From Rhyacichthys aspro (taxonomy: Eukaryota; Chordata; Actinopteri; Gobiiformes; Rhyacichthyidae): DNA of 64,000 bases. The stretch spans positions 2,064,640-2,128,639 of the forward strand of contig CM072152.1 of NCBI GenBank assembly GCA_036850595.1, given 5' to 3'. The translations under genes were made by a program, and so were the position numbers. The notes beneath the pieces were generated by a model, which was not told the origin of the DNA, did not search any database, and worked only from the letters and a program-made list of their open reading frames with translations. The first letter of the stretch is position 1, and each line of letters begins with the position of its first letter. Shown piece by piece: positions 13,401 through 22,331 of the stretch.

Positions 13401-14523
13401 AATAGGAGAACTTCCTTAGTTACAGCCTGTTATTTTTTTGAAGTCTCAGACTTTAACATGCTACTGAGACTTTGAATTTTCAATCTGAAAATTAACAAGA
13501 ACTAAGAAAACTTTTCTATGTATTCATGTATTTTAGTTACATGAGCCCATGAATTAGAATACATTCCACTTTCTGTTAGATTTGACTACATTAAAAACAT
13601 CTTTCCTTCACCTGTCAGTCTGCAGAACATTGTCCCAGTGCTTGATGGTCCAGTGGAGGGAGGGGCCCCTGGCAACTCCCAGCAGCAGCTGCAAGAGCAG
13701 GAGAAGCGCATTGAGATCTCGTGTGCCTTGGCTGCAGAGGCGTCCCGCCGCAGCCGCCTGCTGTCCGGTGAGAAGCTCTTTATATTTCAGTTACTATGAA
13801 ACTCATCAGCAATGACCTCAGATAAATTAATAACACTAAGCAAATAATAATAATGATGGATTAGATTTATATAGGCCTTGAAAGTGCTTTACATTTAAGT
13901 CCATTAGTCACTCACTCCACAGTCACACACTAGCCTCTCCGACCAACACACTCATTCACTTGTGCCACAGACACTGGAGACAAGGTGGGTGAGGTGGAAG
14001 AAAAGTGAATGGGAGTAGTGAGAACTAGGGAGATGTTATATAGTGTATGCCCTAAATGTTCAGGACAAATTATTGTCTGAACTTTGTGGTTTTTGTCTGT
14101 TAAAAGACCAAAGAGCAGCAAAAGCTCACTCAGTCTGTCCCTACAGTCAAAGTGATTCAACATAACAGTCACAACAGTGTCAAGACAACAAAAGTGTTCA
14201 TAGTAAATTCCAAAGTATTTGAGTGTATAATGGTAGGTCTAAGTCTGTAGTGATTGTAGAGAAGCTATGTTAATGCACGCATGATATATTTATACAGGTG
14301 TGCGGTGGGTCTAGTGAGGCGTGTGGTGATATTTATCATTCAGCATTAACAACTATACACCTTTTCACTCCTGTAGTTTGTGTTTTAACCATAGACTGTA
14401 GAGTGTATGTTGAACCCTATGTTTCCTGTGTTTCCAGCCCGCTGTGTCCCCAGCCCCCCCACCTCCCCGACCCGTCCTTCTCCGTCCTCTGAACCAAAAT
14501 CTGCCAATGTCATGAAGGCATGA
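1008..14523 (+). CDS. plekha6: Pleckstrin homology domain-containing family A member 6 (plekha6), C-terminal 880 residues
   Basis: Eighteen exons join in one frame: 1008-1463, 2139-2616, 3256-3342, 4195-4248, 4677-4748, 5449-5529, 5822-5971, 6402-6497, 6939-7050, 7549-7676, 9140-9289, 9959-10013, 10235-10338, 10630-10761, 11026-11163, 11616-11731, 13619-13767, 14438-14523. The product is a PLEKHA5/6/7-type scaffold, which in vertebrates acts at cell junctions and in copper-pump (ATP7A) trafficking with PDZD11. The N-terminal PH domain is not in the window. Visible in order are the family signature TAPERVAQRRSS, a Tyr-rich segment, IYADP, a coiled coil (LLGRLCEQN through DLWEQLN), the Ser/Pro block NSPASPLSSVSLTSPLSPFS, VPPRTKSPT, RPKSAVFP, MSVEEQ and EKRIEISCALAAEASRR. 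The Ser/Pro block and LINIRGELSQ favour PLEKHA6 over PLEKHA5 and PLEKHA7. golt1a downstream matches human PLEKHA6-GOLT1A order. The C-terminus reads ...ANVMKA. Confidence 0.88.
2139..2616 (+). CDS. plekha6: plekha6 window exon 2
   Basis: A strong polypyrimidine tract and CAG precede 2139. Donor AAG|GTCAGA at 2617. It encodes a Tyr/Arg/Ser-rich segment containing PSRYYTLNRGVSEYYG, LSIQPRSRSVPRSPSSSS and HIYADPSVYSLRRSLSSPK, all characteristic of PLEKHA5/6/7. The exon ends on a codon boundary. Confidence 0.88.
3256..3342 (+). CDS. plekha6: plekha6 window exon 3 (29 codons)
   Basis: Phase 0-0 exon, acceptor TTCAG, donor ATG|GTATGT. It encodes YDFPGSRRSLSQGLYHC and twelve more residues. Its polypyrimidine tract is a CCTT-type microsatellite. 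Because it keeps frame when skipped, it may be alternatively spliced. It is less conserved than its neighbours. Confidence 0.7.
4195..4248 (+). CDS. plekha6: plekha6 window exon 4 (18 codons)
   Basis: Phase 0-0 mini-exon encoding DDILDFQLQRSLDYLDQQ, the LQRxLxYL pattern typical of the family coiled-coil entry. Acceptor CTCAG, donor CAG|GTGGGA. Likely a cassette. Confidence 0.75.
4677..4748 (+). CDS. plekha6: plekha6 window exon 5 (24 codons)
   Basis: Acceptor TTTCAG, donor AGT|GTAAGG. It encodes VPPYHDPYSRELHPTLKL and six more residues. In human PLEKHA6 an equivalent VPPYPE... segment precedes the coiled coil. Phase 0-0. Confidence 0.82.
5449..5529 (+). CDS. plekha6: plekha6 window exon 6, coiled coil
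   Basis: Acceptor CACAG, donor AAG|GTACAT. It encodes KLLGRLCEQNRFLKDQESL, the conserved start of the family coiled coil. Phase 0-0, 27 codons. Confidence 0.88.
5822..5971 (+). CDS. plekha6: plekha6 window exon 7, coiled coil
   Basis: Acceptor CTACAG, donor AGT|GTAAGG. It encodes DSLEDALLSTHQEMELHHHQ and LQNQLINIRGELSQASS. The LINIRxELSQA string is close to human PLEKHA6 and distinguishes it from PLEKHA5. 50 codons, phase 0-0. Confidence 0.9.
6402..6497 (+). CDS. plekha6: plekha6 window exon 8, coiled coil
   Basis: Acceptor TTCTAG, donor CAG|GTACTA. It encodes ALTTARMEFEALEDEANA and IHGDLWEQLNAGGQ. 32 codons, phase 0-0. Confidence 0.88.
6939..7050 (+). CDS. plekha6: plekha6 window exon 9
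   Basis: Acceptor CTGCAG, donor AAAG|GTAACA. It encodes VRNHIQKEFWRVQDVLEAL and the RGTNTAKHK motif, which match the IQKEIWRIQDVMEGL and RGTDTAKH of human PLEKHA6. Ends in phase 1. Confidence 0.9.
7549..7676 (+). CDS. plekha6: plekha6 window exon 10, Ser/Pro-rich
   Basis: Acceptor TTGCAG; first donor GAG|GTAAGA at 7677. It encodes the Ser/Pro block NSPASPLSSVSLTSPLSPFS, near-identical to human PLEKHA6. The frame stays open past this donor to 8273, with a second phase-0 donor at 8208 (see the separate entry). Confidence 0.88.
7677..8273 (+). CDS. plekha6: Candidate extension of plekha6 exon 10 (alternative donor or terminal exon)
   Basis: The exon-10 frame continues open for 198 codons past the GTAAGA donor. 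It encodes a Pro/Lys/Arg- then Ser/Gln-rich sequence (RRNSVPKPRPKSC, PRPRPRSYKEPDK), with TAA at 8271-8273. A second donor CCA|GTAAGC follows 8207 and is also phase 0, so splicing from it to 9140 would insert 177 residues in frame. Failure to splice would give a truncated isoform. A/T-rich 3'UTR-like sequence follows the stop. I do not recognise the segment in human PLEKHA6. The open length could be chance, but its protein-like composition argues otherwise. Confidence 0.45.
   Translation, partial: VRTSCTHPRPDTGLCLDSRTLPKMRRNSVPKPRPKSCIVPQSEPKPRPRPRSYKEPDKNLPAVVLESFRLPLGRLQPAIEESNINSRDHQNFEQCVTAAASSEKQRVQSQYFKSNSLQSDTVQAHAPGCVYSRYSNALQLKDSYQTDVLDPIPEIYPVSVICVKKNFPEASHVIYSPVSSPQTQPKKGPQKVFMQTHL
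9140..9289 (+). CDS. plekha6: plekha6 window exon 11
   Basis: Acceptor GCCAG after a long CCT/CTT-rich tract, donor AAG|GTATTC. Frame fixed by phase: PPLPKSYYPLESSPSFPP then AAWLLAFSDAEDPYITK. The alternative acceptor 17 bases in would hit a stop at once. 50 codons, phase 0-0. A Pro-rich exon less conserved in the family. Confidence 0.72.
9959..10013 (+). CDS. plekha6: plekha6 window exon 12
   Basis: Acceptor TTACAG, donor AAAG|GTACCA. It encodes NMSDTEDAAQDRQSSMNK, acidic. Ends in phase 1, so that the next exon starts V-G-I-V-P-P. Confidence 0.78.
10235..10338 (+). CDS. plekha6: plekha6 window exon 13
   Basis: Acceptor CATCAG, donor AGG|GTATGT. It encodes VGIVPPRTKSPTGES and SRYRSRAHNGISR. 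VGVVPPRTKSPT is a hallmark of PLEKHA5/6. Confidence 0.88.
10630..10761 (+). CDS. plekha6: plekha6 window exon 14
   Basis: Acceptor CTCCAG, donor GTG|GTAAGA. It encodes ERPKSAVFPAEVKSKMSVEE and RQSLNLSGHNYKV. The RPKSAVFP and KMSVEEQ strings match human PLEKHA6. 44 codons. Confidence 0.9.
11026..11163 (+). CDS. plekha6: plekha6 window exon 15
   Basis: Acceptor TTGCAG, donor CAG|GTACAA. It encodes RRLTAHEIDIKDLEAAVRG and SPSEEIARLRRLQVEPELYD, corresponding to the HEVDISNLEAALR and EEIARLRK region of human PLEKHA6. 46 codons. Confidence 0.9.
11616..11731 (+). CDS. plekha6: plekha6 window exon 16
   Basis: Acceptor GAGCAG, donor AA|GTAGGT. It encodes VPLSAEEQQEKQRKLERIRT and LIAKS, matching the family LSPEELKEKQKKVERIKTL block. 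Ends in phase 2. The following intron carries the Tc1-like transposon. Confidence 0.9.
11763..13343 (-). mobile_element. Tc1-like DNA transposon, near full length
   Basis: About 1.58 kb bounded by long inverted repeats at 11,763-11,978 and 13,132-13,343. Each holds an outer and an inner copy of a motif ending AATTATTGGCACC, the IR/DR layout known from Sleeping-Beauty-type Tc1 elements. A TA lies at the left end; the right flank reads TG, so one target-site copy has mutated. The element lies in a plekha6 intron, antisense to the gene. Its transposase frame is broken, so it is probably non-autonomous now. Confidence 0.92.
11930..12981 (-). pseudogene. Tc1-like transposase, frameshifted
   Basis: The N-terminal part (12,511-12,981, starting MENRKKSRELSEDL) has the paired-like HTH region, with ISRDLHVPLSTVCNIIKKF and TVSARTIRRRLNEMKRYG. 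The frame breaks right after SFWKN, just before the first catalytic D of the DDE triad: DET codons are still visible in another frame. A second open piece (11,930-12,283) contains the second D (QQDNDPKHTS) and the region of the third acid (SPDLNPTEH). A small deletion at the break and later stops make it inactive. Mutations in cis do not preclude mobilisation by another copy. Confidence 0.9.
13619..13767 (+). CDS. plekha6: plekha6 window exon 17
   Basis: Acceptor TGTCAG, donor CCG|GTGAGA. It encodes LQNIVPVLDGPVEGG and EKRIEISCALAAEASRRSR, the most conserved stretch near the PLEKHA6 C-terminus (EKRIEISCALATEASRR in human). Confidence 0.9.
13843..14010 (+). repeat. Dispersed fish repeat fragment
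   Basis: 'gatggattagatttatatag' followed by a 'cactcattcac' segment resembles the tail of common teleost interspersed repeats that begin '...atttatatagcgc'. Family not assigned. It lies in a plekha6 intron. Confidence 0.4.
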
Positions 14524-14533
14524 GGCGTACAAG
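14438..14533 (+). CDS. plekha6: plekha6 last coding exon
   Basis: Acceptor TTCCAG at 14,432-14,437. It encodes ARCVPSPPTSPTRPSPSSEP and KSANVMKA, with TGA at 14,521-14,523. A donor AAG|GTAACT follows ten bases after the stop, so the 3'UTR is split. The stop lies under 50 bases from the junction, so nonsense-mediated decay is not expected. Confidence 0.85.
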
Positions 14534-15134
14534 GTAACTCTCTGTCCTCTCTTCATCTTTAGAACCTCCTTCCACCAACGCTTACTGTACTTTCAACTTT
14601 GGTTAAAACAATGCACTCTGTTTGGTCATATGTGATTTCATGCAGTATATTGAGATCCAGTTAATGATGAATGGCCTCTGTGACGTTGATTTTAACTTGA
14701 ACAGTGGGCTCCACACTTCTGTCTAGTTGTTAGTGTTTACTTGGTCTGTAAGTATTGCTCATTCATTGGGTTTGGTGTAGTTTTGTGTTAGTGGCCATGT
14801 CTACAGCTTCACATAGAAACCCCTACTGATCCAGATCATAAGTAGTCAAGTTGGTAAAAGAGTCATATCTGCTGTAGTACAGGGCCCAGGATTCATAAGT
14901 AAAAGGTTCTAGAGATCACTTCATCACTTTAAGCATCATGTAAAGTGTTCTGCCTGTGATTAACTGGTGATTGTCCATGGTGTTGGTATGGTTAGGGTTA
15001 CCTCAGCTGCTGGAATAGACTCAGCCCCTAAGACCTGTAAACGATCATTTAGCTCAATGCACATTTAATACAGCAACAACAACAATAATAATACATCTTT
15101 AAATTCTATTAATTTGTCTTGTCTGTGTCAACAG

Positions 15135-18100
15135 CTCAAGCCTGGGTTGCTGCCAAGTTCGACAGAGCATCTTTCTGAGCATTCACCTGACAAACTGAGT
15201 GGTTTTCATTCTACGCTTTTCTAAACCTCACTTCCACCTAACCAAAAATGTACACCCAGTGGAACAGGACAACTTCGCTCAAGATTCAAGTGTCATTTAG
15301 CTCAGGACAAGACAGGGATGACCACAAAAGTTCAACTCAAGTGAGGACTGATGGTGACCTGTTTATCGGGCAGTTGAATCTACACTAAATCCACACAGTG
15401 CATGGTTCTCGGTGTGAACACAGCCTGGAGGACACTCTGACCTGTTCTCTGCCTCAGTCCTGGAGCAGTGCTCAGTGCTGGTCTGAAGCCTCACAGGGGA
15501 TTGTCCTCGGCTCACTGTGATGCCTCGTTCCTTTCCGTCTCTGTCACTTTATCTCTAATCCGTTCTGTTCATGTGTAACATCACTGCACAAACTGAAGCA
15601 CCTACATTCACAGAAATAGGCCTGTGTTTCCAATGAGTAACACACACTGTAGAGTCCTTTTTAAACCTTCTGAATACACCACTAATCTGTAGATACACTA
15701 CAAAGATTATTCATATCATGACCAGTCATTCCAATTGGATTTAAGCTGTATTTTCAAATTATTATCTTTTAAAGAAGTGACCTCTTAAAGTTTCTCCCTT
15801 TTGTTATTTGTCTTTTTCCGTCTGTTTCTAGGTTTCCTCAATTTATTAAGTCCCATATTCATAGAGTTGTATGAAGTTGGAATCAGAATGCTGTTTGTTC
15901 AGTGATAGCATTTTTTTTCAACCACCATTTGTTTGCCTGTGCCAGTGCTTTTTGGTGTCCAAAGCCTGATTAGGAGATGAAAGTTGGACAGTTATTTTTG
16001 TAGGCACTGGGAAGTGTGGCCAGTACAGTAACAAACCACATGAATCAGCCATGCCTGTTTCAGAATACATCTGACACCCACAATACATCTCAACTCTTTT
16101 TAAACCAACAGCCCAAACTTTACCAAGACTGTATTTACTTACTATGACATAAGATTTCTGTGACAACATTTTTCCAAGTTATTTAGAGACAAGTTGTCAG
16201 ATTTTATATTTGACACGGCAATGAAAGGCGTGAGCTCGTTGTATCCACATTTTTCTTTGTTCCTCTGTGAGACACATGGCTCTGATTCAAGACATATTCT
16301 GTACAGTCTGCTGCTAAAACAGTTTCACAAAAGCATTTAGAGCCCCATTCCTTTTCTTTTTGTCATTGACATTTCTGTGATATTTCCTTCTCAGATAACA
16401 TTCTCGTCTCTTTAATGCCGTTCTGTGTATGTTATCAGAAAATAGGTCCTACTGTGTGAACTTTCTGAAAGGCTAGCTTTAACAGACATTTTATTCAATT
16501 GTTCAAAACATATGAACTGCTTACATTCCATTACTTTTGGTGCATTGATTTGATTTTTTTAAATGAAATCTTAGTTTTAGAAGTAATTGACGGACTCAGA
16601 CTAATGTCACATGATTTGGGATTGATTGGTCATTAACATCGAGTATAGTTTTCATTTAGACTCACTGATTCCAAAGGTCAGTACACTCTACTGATGTTTT
16701 TAAACCACTTTAAAGTGGTGTTTACAGTGTTTCTAAAAAGTATTTAAAAAAATGCGTTAGTCTGGATACTTTGAAAAATGCAGCAAAATGTGTTTTAAAA
16801 ATAATTTTTAATAGTGTGGACACAGTTTGATCCCATGATGAAATCTGAACTTCACAGAGATCTTTCAAAGTCAAACATATCAACTCTTTACCTTCTTTTA
16901 CCTTAGTAGCATTTTGACTTCACTGTTCTCTCTTTATTACTTTTTACAGATGACAGTGTCTTTAATCTGTTCCATGTTGGAATTGATGCTGCATTTATGT
17001 GCTCTTCCACTTTGGTGTGTTGTTTGTGTGAAAAGTGGGAATGTTAACCTTTCTGCTTATAGACCATTTATTATCACTGCAAGAATTTACTTTTAGCTTT
17101 ACAAAGAACTGATGTTTAATGATGGCTGTCTTTTTCTTTTTTTTTTAATCAATCCTAAATTGTAACTCTTACTTATAGCGACAACAATAATCTACCTGAT
17201 TGAATTTTATTACTGTAGCTCTTTCTATGAATTAAACTGTATTATAATTTGTATTTGAAAGAGATTATGTGCAATGTGGGTATTTTTTACTCCATGCTGA
17301 TGATAATCCTAACCTGTTTTTGTTTGACAGCACATTTTCATGTGCTTTTCCAAGTCATGTTTCCGACTCCACATCAATGCAGCATTAAATTCCACTGACA
17401 ACATCTAAAAACAAAAGTCACATATCACCTCTTTACATTTTTTTTTTTTTTTGTAGCAACAGGCACCTTCCAGCTCTTCTTTTACTTTGTGCGTCACTTT
17501 GGTTAAGGGTCAGTGCTTATGGATGATGTCGTCAGCTAGTTTTGGTGAAATCAGACGTAAATATTTTAAAGTAAGTCAATAAATGTCTGTGGAAAGTGAC
17601 CTTAGTGTAATTCATGCAGTTATTTGAGAGAAACTTTATGGTAAATAATGTAAATGTTATGTTCACATTTGATTGATCAATGCAGTGTGTGTTTATACCT
17701 GGGTTATAGTCATGTCTATATTATATTCATTTGAATAATGTGGATACAGATTCTGTAACATAATGTGCTCTATTGGCTGAAACTATTAATAATTACATTT
17801 TCATAGTCCATTTGACATCAGATATTGACGTTCAGTATTGTGCACATTCAACAAAAGCAAAAACACTGAAGAGAAGACTTCTATTTTTCTTGTTTTTATT
17901 AGAACAGTGGGAGATAAGTTGCATATTTTTTTAGATTTATGGGCAGTCACATATTTCACAAACTTAATTTTGTTTAATAACTGGAGAAGTGTTTGACAAA
18001 GCAGAGCATAGATATTTTTGAATGAATTGGGGAAAAAAAAAGTCAATCAATGTTAATATTTGATACTCTTCTGTATGTAGCATTTCAGGCTAATGAGAAT

Positions 18101-18264
18101 AAAGTTGTATGATGTATACACCAATTATTGTATATGATATTTACACTTATGATACCTTTGATGATTGATTATGTCATATGTAACCGTTTTGGGAGAAGAA
18201 AAGACAAAGTGCTTGGACTATGCAACTAAATAAAAACACTACTGCGCTTGCTTTAAAAAATAAA
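15135..18264 (+). other. plekha6: plekha6 3'UTR exon
   Basis: Acceptor CAACAG at 15,129-15,134, then about 3 kb of AT-rich non-coding sequence. AATAAA signals lie at 17,578-17,583, 18,098-18,103, 18,229-18,234 and 18,259-18,264, so several 3' ends are possible. No protein-coding signal was seen. Confidence 0.6.
18098..18264 (+). terminator. plekha6: plekha6 polyadenylation signals (cluster)
   Basis: Three AATAAA hexamers in 170 bp (18,098; 18,229; 18,259). These are the last ones before the intergenic repeats and are the likely distal cleavage region. Confidence 0.5.
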
Positions 18265-19182
18265 GTGAATGTATCCTGCTTGTCTCTGGAAATGCTTATG
18301 ACACCGCATTTTGTAACATGAACAATTTCACACTAAACATGAAATATCACTGCCATAAGGACTTATACAGCAGCATGCTTGCCATCAATGGACACAAATG
18401 GTCTCTTACTGAACCATTCAACAAAATAAACCTTATGAATAGAGGAAGTATTTTGAAATGTTCAGATAATAATGTGAAATAGTTTGGGTTGTATTTCAAA
18501 AGAAACAGATGAGTATATTAATCTCAAAAACAGTACTTGAGCAGAATGAATAGAAACTACTGAGAAGAAAAGGTCAGAAAGCAGCCTTCAGCACATCTCA
18601 GAGTGAACAAAGTGACGTCAAAAGTTGAGATGATTCTGTTCGTTTTTGCAGTTAACATGCATTAGTTTCTCAGTGAGGCAGAAATTAAAGTATTATTGTA
18701 GCTCATTTACATGCAATAAAATCTTGTTTTCAAGCTAGTTTTTACCTGAACCCTGTGAACACAGCACACACCAACTGAGTTCTCCCTGAACACTGGAGAA
18801 AAGGGAACAGGACACCAGGAAACCAGAGTGTGTGGCTGGGTCCGAATCCACACACTAATCACATTAAAAAGTGTTTGCATGATTTCTTTCTTTTTTTTGT
18901 ATATTTGTCACACTTAAATGTTTCAGATCATCAAACAAATTTAAATATACAAAGATAACTCAAGTAAACAAAAAAAATGCAGTTTTTAAGTGTTTCTTTC
19001 TTGTGGTTAAGTCATGAACACCTCAACTGAGATAAGTGAGGCCTGCAGTTCTTTAGATGCTGTTGTGGGTTCTTTTCATGCATTGGTGGGAAGGTTCACC
19101 AGGGGGCAAAGATTTTTTATGGTACTGTAAGTGATGACATAATGTTGTAGTCTACTGACTGAAATGTAGTGCATTCAAAGTA

Positions 19183-20540
19183 GGGATGCACCAGTTCAGC
19201 TTTTTGGTACAGATCCCGATCCAGGTGCTTTGAGTATCTGCAGGTACCAGATACCGATCTGATCTAACTGGTATTCAATATATATCATATAAATGAAGAC
19301 CCTTCTATTTGTCACATGACCTATTATGGAGATGGGGGTTATCATTACATTTTATTGTAATTAGTACATTTGTCCAAGTAAAAAGAAAGTAAAGACCAGC
19401 TCTTTTAACATTGTCCAAACATACACTGTCAACTTAGAAAAGAGTAATTCAGTTTATTCAATTCAATTCAATTTTATTTGTATAGCCCAGTATCACAATG
19501 ACAATTGCCTCAAAGGGCTTCACAGTAAATGAACACACAAGACAGTAAATGCACAAACAGGCAGAGCAAGACAACATCCCCTGTCCTTAGACCCTCCATC
19601 AGGGTAAGGAAAAACTCAAAAAACCCAGCCGGGGAAAAAGAGAAACCTCAGGGAGAACCACAGAAGGAGGGATCCACTCCCAGGACGGACAGGCCACGCA
19701 ATAGATGTGTCACTGACAAATAGTCAATTATATGTACAAGTGAATGAAGTTTAATTAGGATCAAGTCCATGGTAATCTCAGCAGGAACAGTTCATCTAAG
19801 AGGGACTGGGTCAGGATGGGTCCATGGGTTGGGACAGGATCAAAGATGGGCCACAGCTAAGGTCCAGTCATCACTGGGACGTCTAACAGCAGCCAGACAT
19901 CTGGGAAGAGTGGGAAAGAGCAACAACTTGTGAACAGTAATGAACTGAGCAGAAATGTAAATAATATATAACAGAGGATAGAAGCTCAATGTGTCCCTTC
20001 CTCATCATGTAGGCCAAGAGAAATCACAGCTAATCTATATATCCTGACCATAAGCCCTATCAAAAAGGAAAGTCTTAAGCCTAACCTTAAATATAGAGAC
20101 TGTGTCTGCCTCTTTAACATGAGCTGGAAGTTGATTCCATAAAACAGGAGCTTGGTAACTAAAGGCTCTACCTCCCGTTGTACTTTTGGAAACTCTAGGA
20201 ACTACTAGTAGCCCTGCATTTTGAGAACGAAGCGCTCTATTAGTTTATATATGATTCATTTTATTCATGGTTCTTGTGGTAGCTACTATGACCCAGAGGT
20301 CGGCATTGATCAAACCAAAAGGAAGAGAAATCATCCTCAAGAGGAAGACAAGTTAATAAAGCAGCTGACGGATTTTAGGGACTATAGGTTCACTCATCAA
20401 CGTAAATCATATTGTGAATAAAGACAGTACTGTGTGGCTCTGTGATAATGCTCAGAGGGAGGGGCTGGTATCCAATCCAGGTTTTTTTGTCTGCTTTAGG
20501 ACTAGTTTTTGATCCGAGTATCGGATTGGTGCATCCCACA
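19183..20540. mobile_element. hAT-like non-autonomous element with nested repeat
   Basis: Left end 'agggatgcacca' at about 19,182-19,193 and right end 'ttggtgcatccc' at about 20,527-20,538 form short terminal inverted repeats. Inside both ends, 'gatcc...gagtatc' motifs are mirrored. Such 'agggatgcacc' ends are common in fish hAT-type elements. There is no transposase. A clear 8-bp target duplication was not seen, so the class is provisional. Confidence 0.5.
19446..20225 (+). repeat. Teleost dispersed repeat ('attcaattttatttgtatag' type), nested
   Basis: It starts with repeated 'attcaattcaatttt', then 'atttgtatagcccagtatca', 'gggcttcacag', 'ccctgtccttagaccctcca', 'ggaaaaactc' and 'cagggagaacc', a pattern found throughout percomorph genomes. 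It sits inside the hAT-like element. No open reading frame of note. Confidence 0.7.
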
Positions 20541-21497
20541 ATGCATCAGTGAACAGCAATGGTCTGCAGACAGTCAAACTTTTCGAGTTGTCAGAGGAGA
20601 ACAGAACAAGTCTTGTGATTATGTTTATTACGTGATTGATGTTTATTACAGAATTCCATTATCAGTGGAGTTAATCCTTTTATTTAGTGTTTTCAGACTG
20701 AAACTTTAGCACAAAATTCTATGAGTTGATTCAAACTTCATCTGCATTTACAATCAATCAGACTGATTGATTGTGAATGCAGTGGGAGGGAGTGGCTGCT
20801 CTCTGTCGTTCAAAAGCCTACTGCAGGAGATGGTCCATGTTGTTGAGTATAACATCTGTCCTGTTGTGTGTATGTTGCTCCACTGCTTCAAGCAGAGTCT
20901 CCAAAATAACACCTGATGCTGGGTCTGAGACCTGGAGACAGTTCTGCTAATGACGTTACGGGCACAGTCTGGTACAGCTCTTATCTGAATATACAGTACA
21001 TGTAACAGACATGTGAAGTCTGTGGTGGTTCTCAGTCATTCAGATGGTCATAATTCTAAAGGGTTAGCAAACAGACATGTAAAAACTCTTTGGATATTGT
21101 ATGTTGGCCATCACGGAGTATCAGAGTTCTAAATGCACCATTGGTTGTTTACACAGCAGGCCTTCCTTCCTGACTCCTCCCACTTAAGTGATCTCTATAT
21201 GCTCTGATCAGTGTAAATCCATTTAAGTCACAGATGAGTCCAGATTGTTGTTTAACTGTCTCTCAATAAAAGGTGAAATGATGTTATATGGTTAAGAAAG
21301 ATATGCAGACTAATATTAACTCTCTCTTTAAAAATAACTAAATCCCACCAAGACTAAAGATAGAAGTTTATTTAGGAATGGAAAGAATGAATGGAATAAA
21401 TGAATAGTGCCTTGTGCAACTTTTGTCATTATTATTACAGTCTCAGATACAGCTCCCCAGAGACAGGTGGATCCAATGTGAGTTCTACAAAAAAAAT

Positions 21498-21541
21498 TAC
21501 ACTCTACATGTAAATGTTACAACATTTAAATGTAGAGTGTA
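21498..21541. repeat. 44-bp near-perfect palindrome
   Basis: Two 21-bp arms around a 2-base centre (arm 1 begins TACACTCTACATG, arm 2 ends CATGTAGAGTGTA-like) differ at one position. Could be a fold-back remnant or a hairpin RNA seed. Confidence 0.8.
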
Positions 21542-21734
21542 TTTTTGGCAGCATCTGCTTGCAAATTCACAGATTGCTATGCTGCACCAGCTCTATACCC
21601 TCGTGGTTGTTCTGCAGGGACATGCCCTTGTCACTTAACAAAACTAGAACCAGATGAGAAGATAAATGTCCTAAAACACTAAAGAGATGCACTTCTATTC
21701 CATCAGTGCTCAGTTTGTCTGCTCTGTGCTCCTG

Positions 21735-21770
21735 TAGAAACCTCAACAGGAAGTAAGACTACTTCCACTG
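21735..21770 (+). promoter_or_regulatory. golt1a: Possible golt1a 5'UTR exon end
   Basis: 'acaggaagtaag' (ETS-type core) is followed by a strong donor CTG|GTAAGTATT after 21,770. A matching acceptor TTGCAG lies at 22,246-22,251, before the coding first exon. The exon's 5' limit cannot be placed by eye. Confidence 0.35.
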
Positions 21771-21842
21771 GTAAGTATTAAATGCAAAAAAAAGTGTTAT
21801 TGAGGTGATTATACTAAAAAACATACTACATACATTCTAGTT

Positions 21843-21960
21843 GGGTGCCTCAGTGGCTCACCTGGTAGGCTACATACCACATACAGCAACCCGGGTTCAA
21901 TTCCGGCTCGGGTCATATGCTCAATGTCTGTCAAGTGTATTGTTCAGACTGAGCAGCTTT
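21843..21960 (+). repeat. tRNA-derived SINE
   Basis: A-box-like TGGCTCACCTGGTAGG at 21,854 and B-box-like GGTTCAATTCC at 21,894, spaced 40 bases as in a Pol III promoter, followed by unrelated tail. There is no 3' acceptor stem pairing, so it is a SINE head rather than a functional tRNA. Confidence 0.65.
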
Positions 21961-22306
21961 CCCACATGTTTTCACTACATGAAAATATAAACTGGACTCC
22001 ACTCAGTGATCAGGCCTTGAATTCTTTTCATTATTTTATTATAGTGTTTTCAGATGGAACCTTTAGCATGATGATTGGTGAAATAGGTGAAAAACTTTGA
22101 AAGAAATGAAACATACACTCAGTAGTAAAAATGCATAAATTAGCATGGTTCCGCCTGGTCTTTAAAGACGAAAGCTGGGTGATTAGTGTGTGGCCTTTGA
22201 ACTCTGACCTCACACTGACAGTGGTTAATGTTTTGCTTGCACTGATTGCAGCAGCACAAAGGTCACATGACTCCAGAGAGCACAACAACGTCAGCAGGAC
22301 CTCACC

Positions 22307-22331
22307 ATGGTGGCCATCACTGAGTTCCAGA
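22307..22331 (+). CDS. golt1a: golt1a coding exon 1
   Basis: MVAITEFQ plus one base. Donor A|GTAAGT. Start codon in context CACCATGG. Confidence 0.9.

Larger units (their letters stand above)
18300..22250. other. plekha6-golt1a intergenic region
   Basis: No exon could be supported apart from a possible golt1a 5'UTR exon ending at 21,770. It holds a hAT-like element with a nested repeat (19,183-20,540), a 44-bp palindrome and a tRNA-derived SINE. The rest is AT-rich unique sequence. Confidence 0.6.

Noticed and set aside
13930..14172. Minus-strand 80-aa ORF in a plekha6 intron
   Set aside because: Lies in repeat-derived intronic sequence with no homology or splice support.
14936..15068. SINE-tail-like segment in the plekha6 3'UTR intron
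   Set aside because: Only short, weak similarity ('gattaactggtgattgtcca', 'cagctgctggaatagactca') to the SINE tail. Not enough to annotate.
21843..21912. Possible tRNA gene
   Set aside because: A- and B-box-like motifs are present but the ends do not pair into an acceptor stem and the D/anticodon arms are poor. A SINE head fits better.
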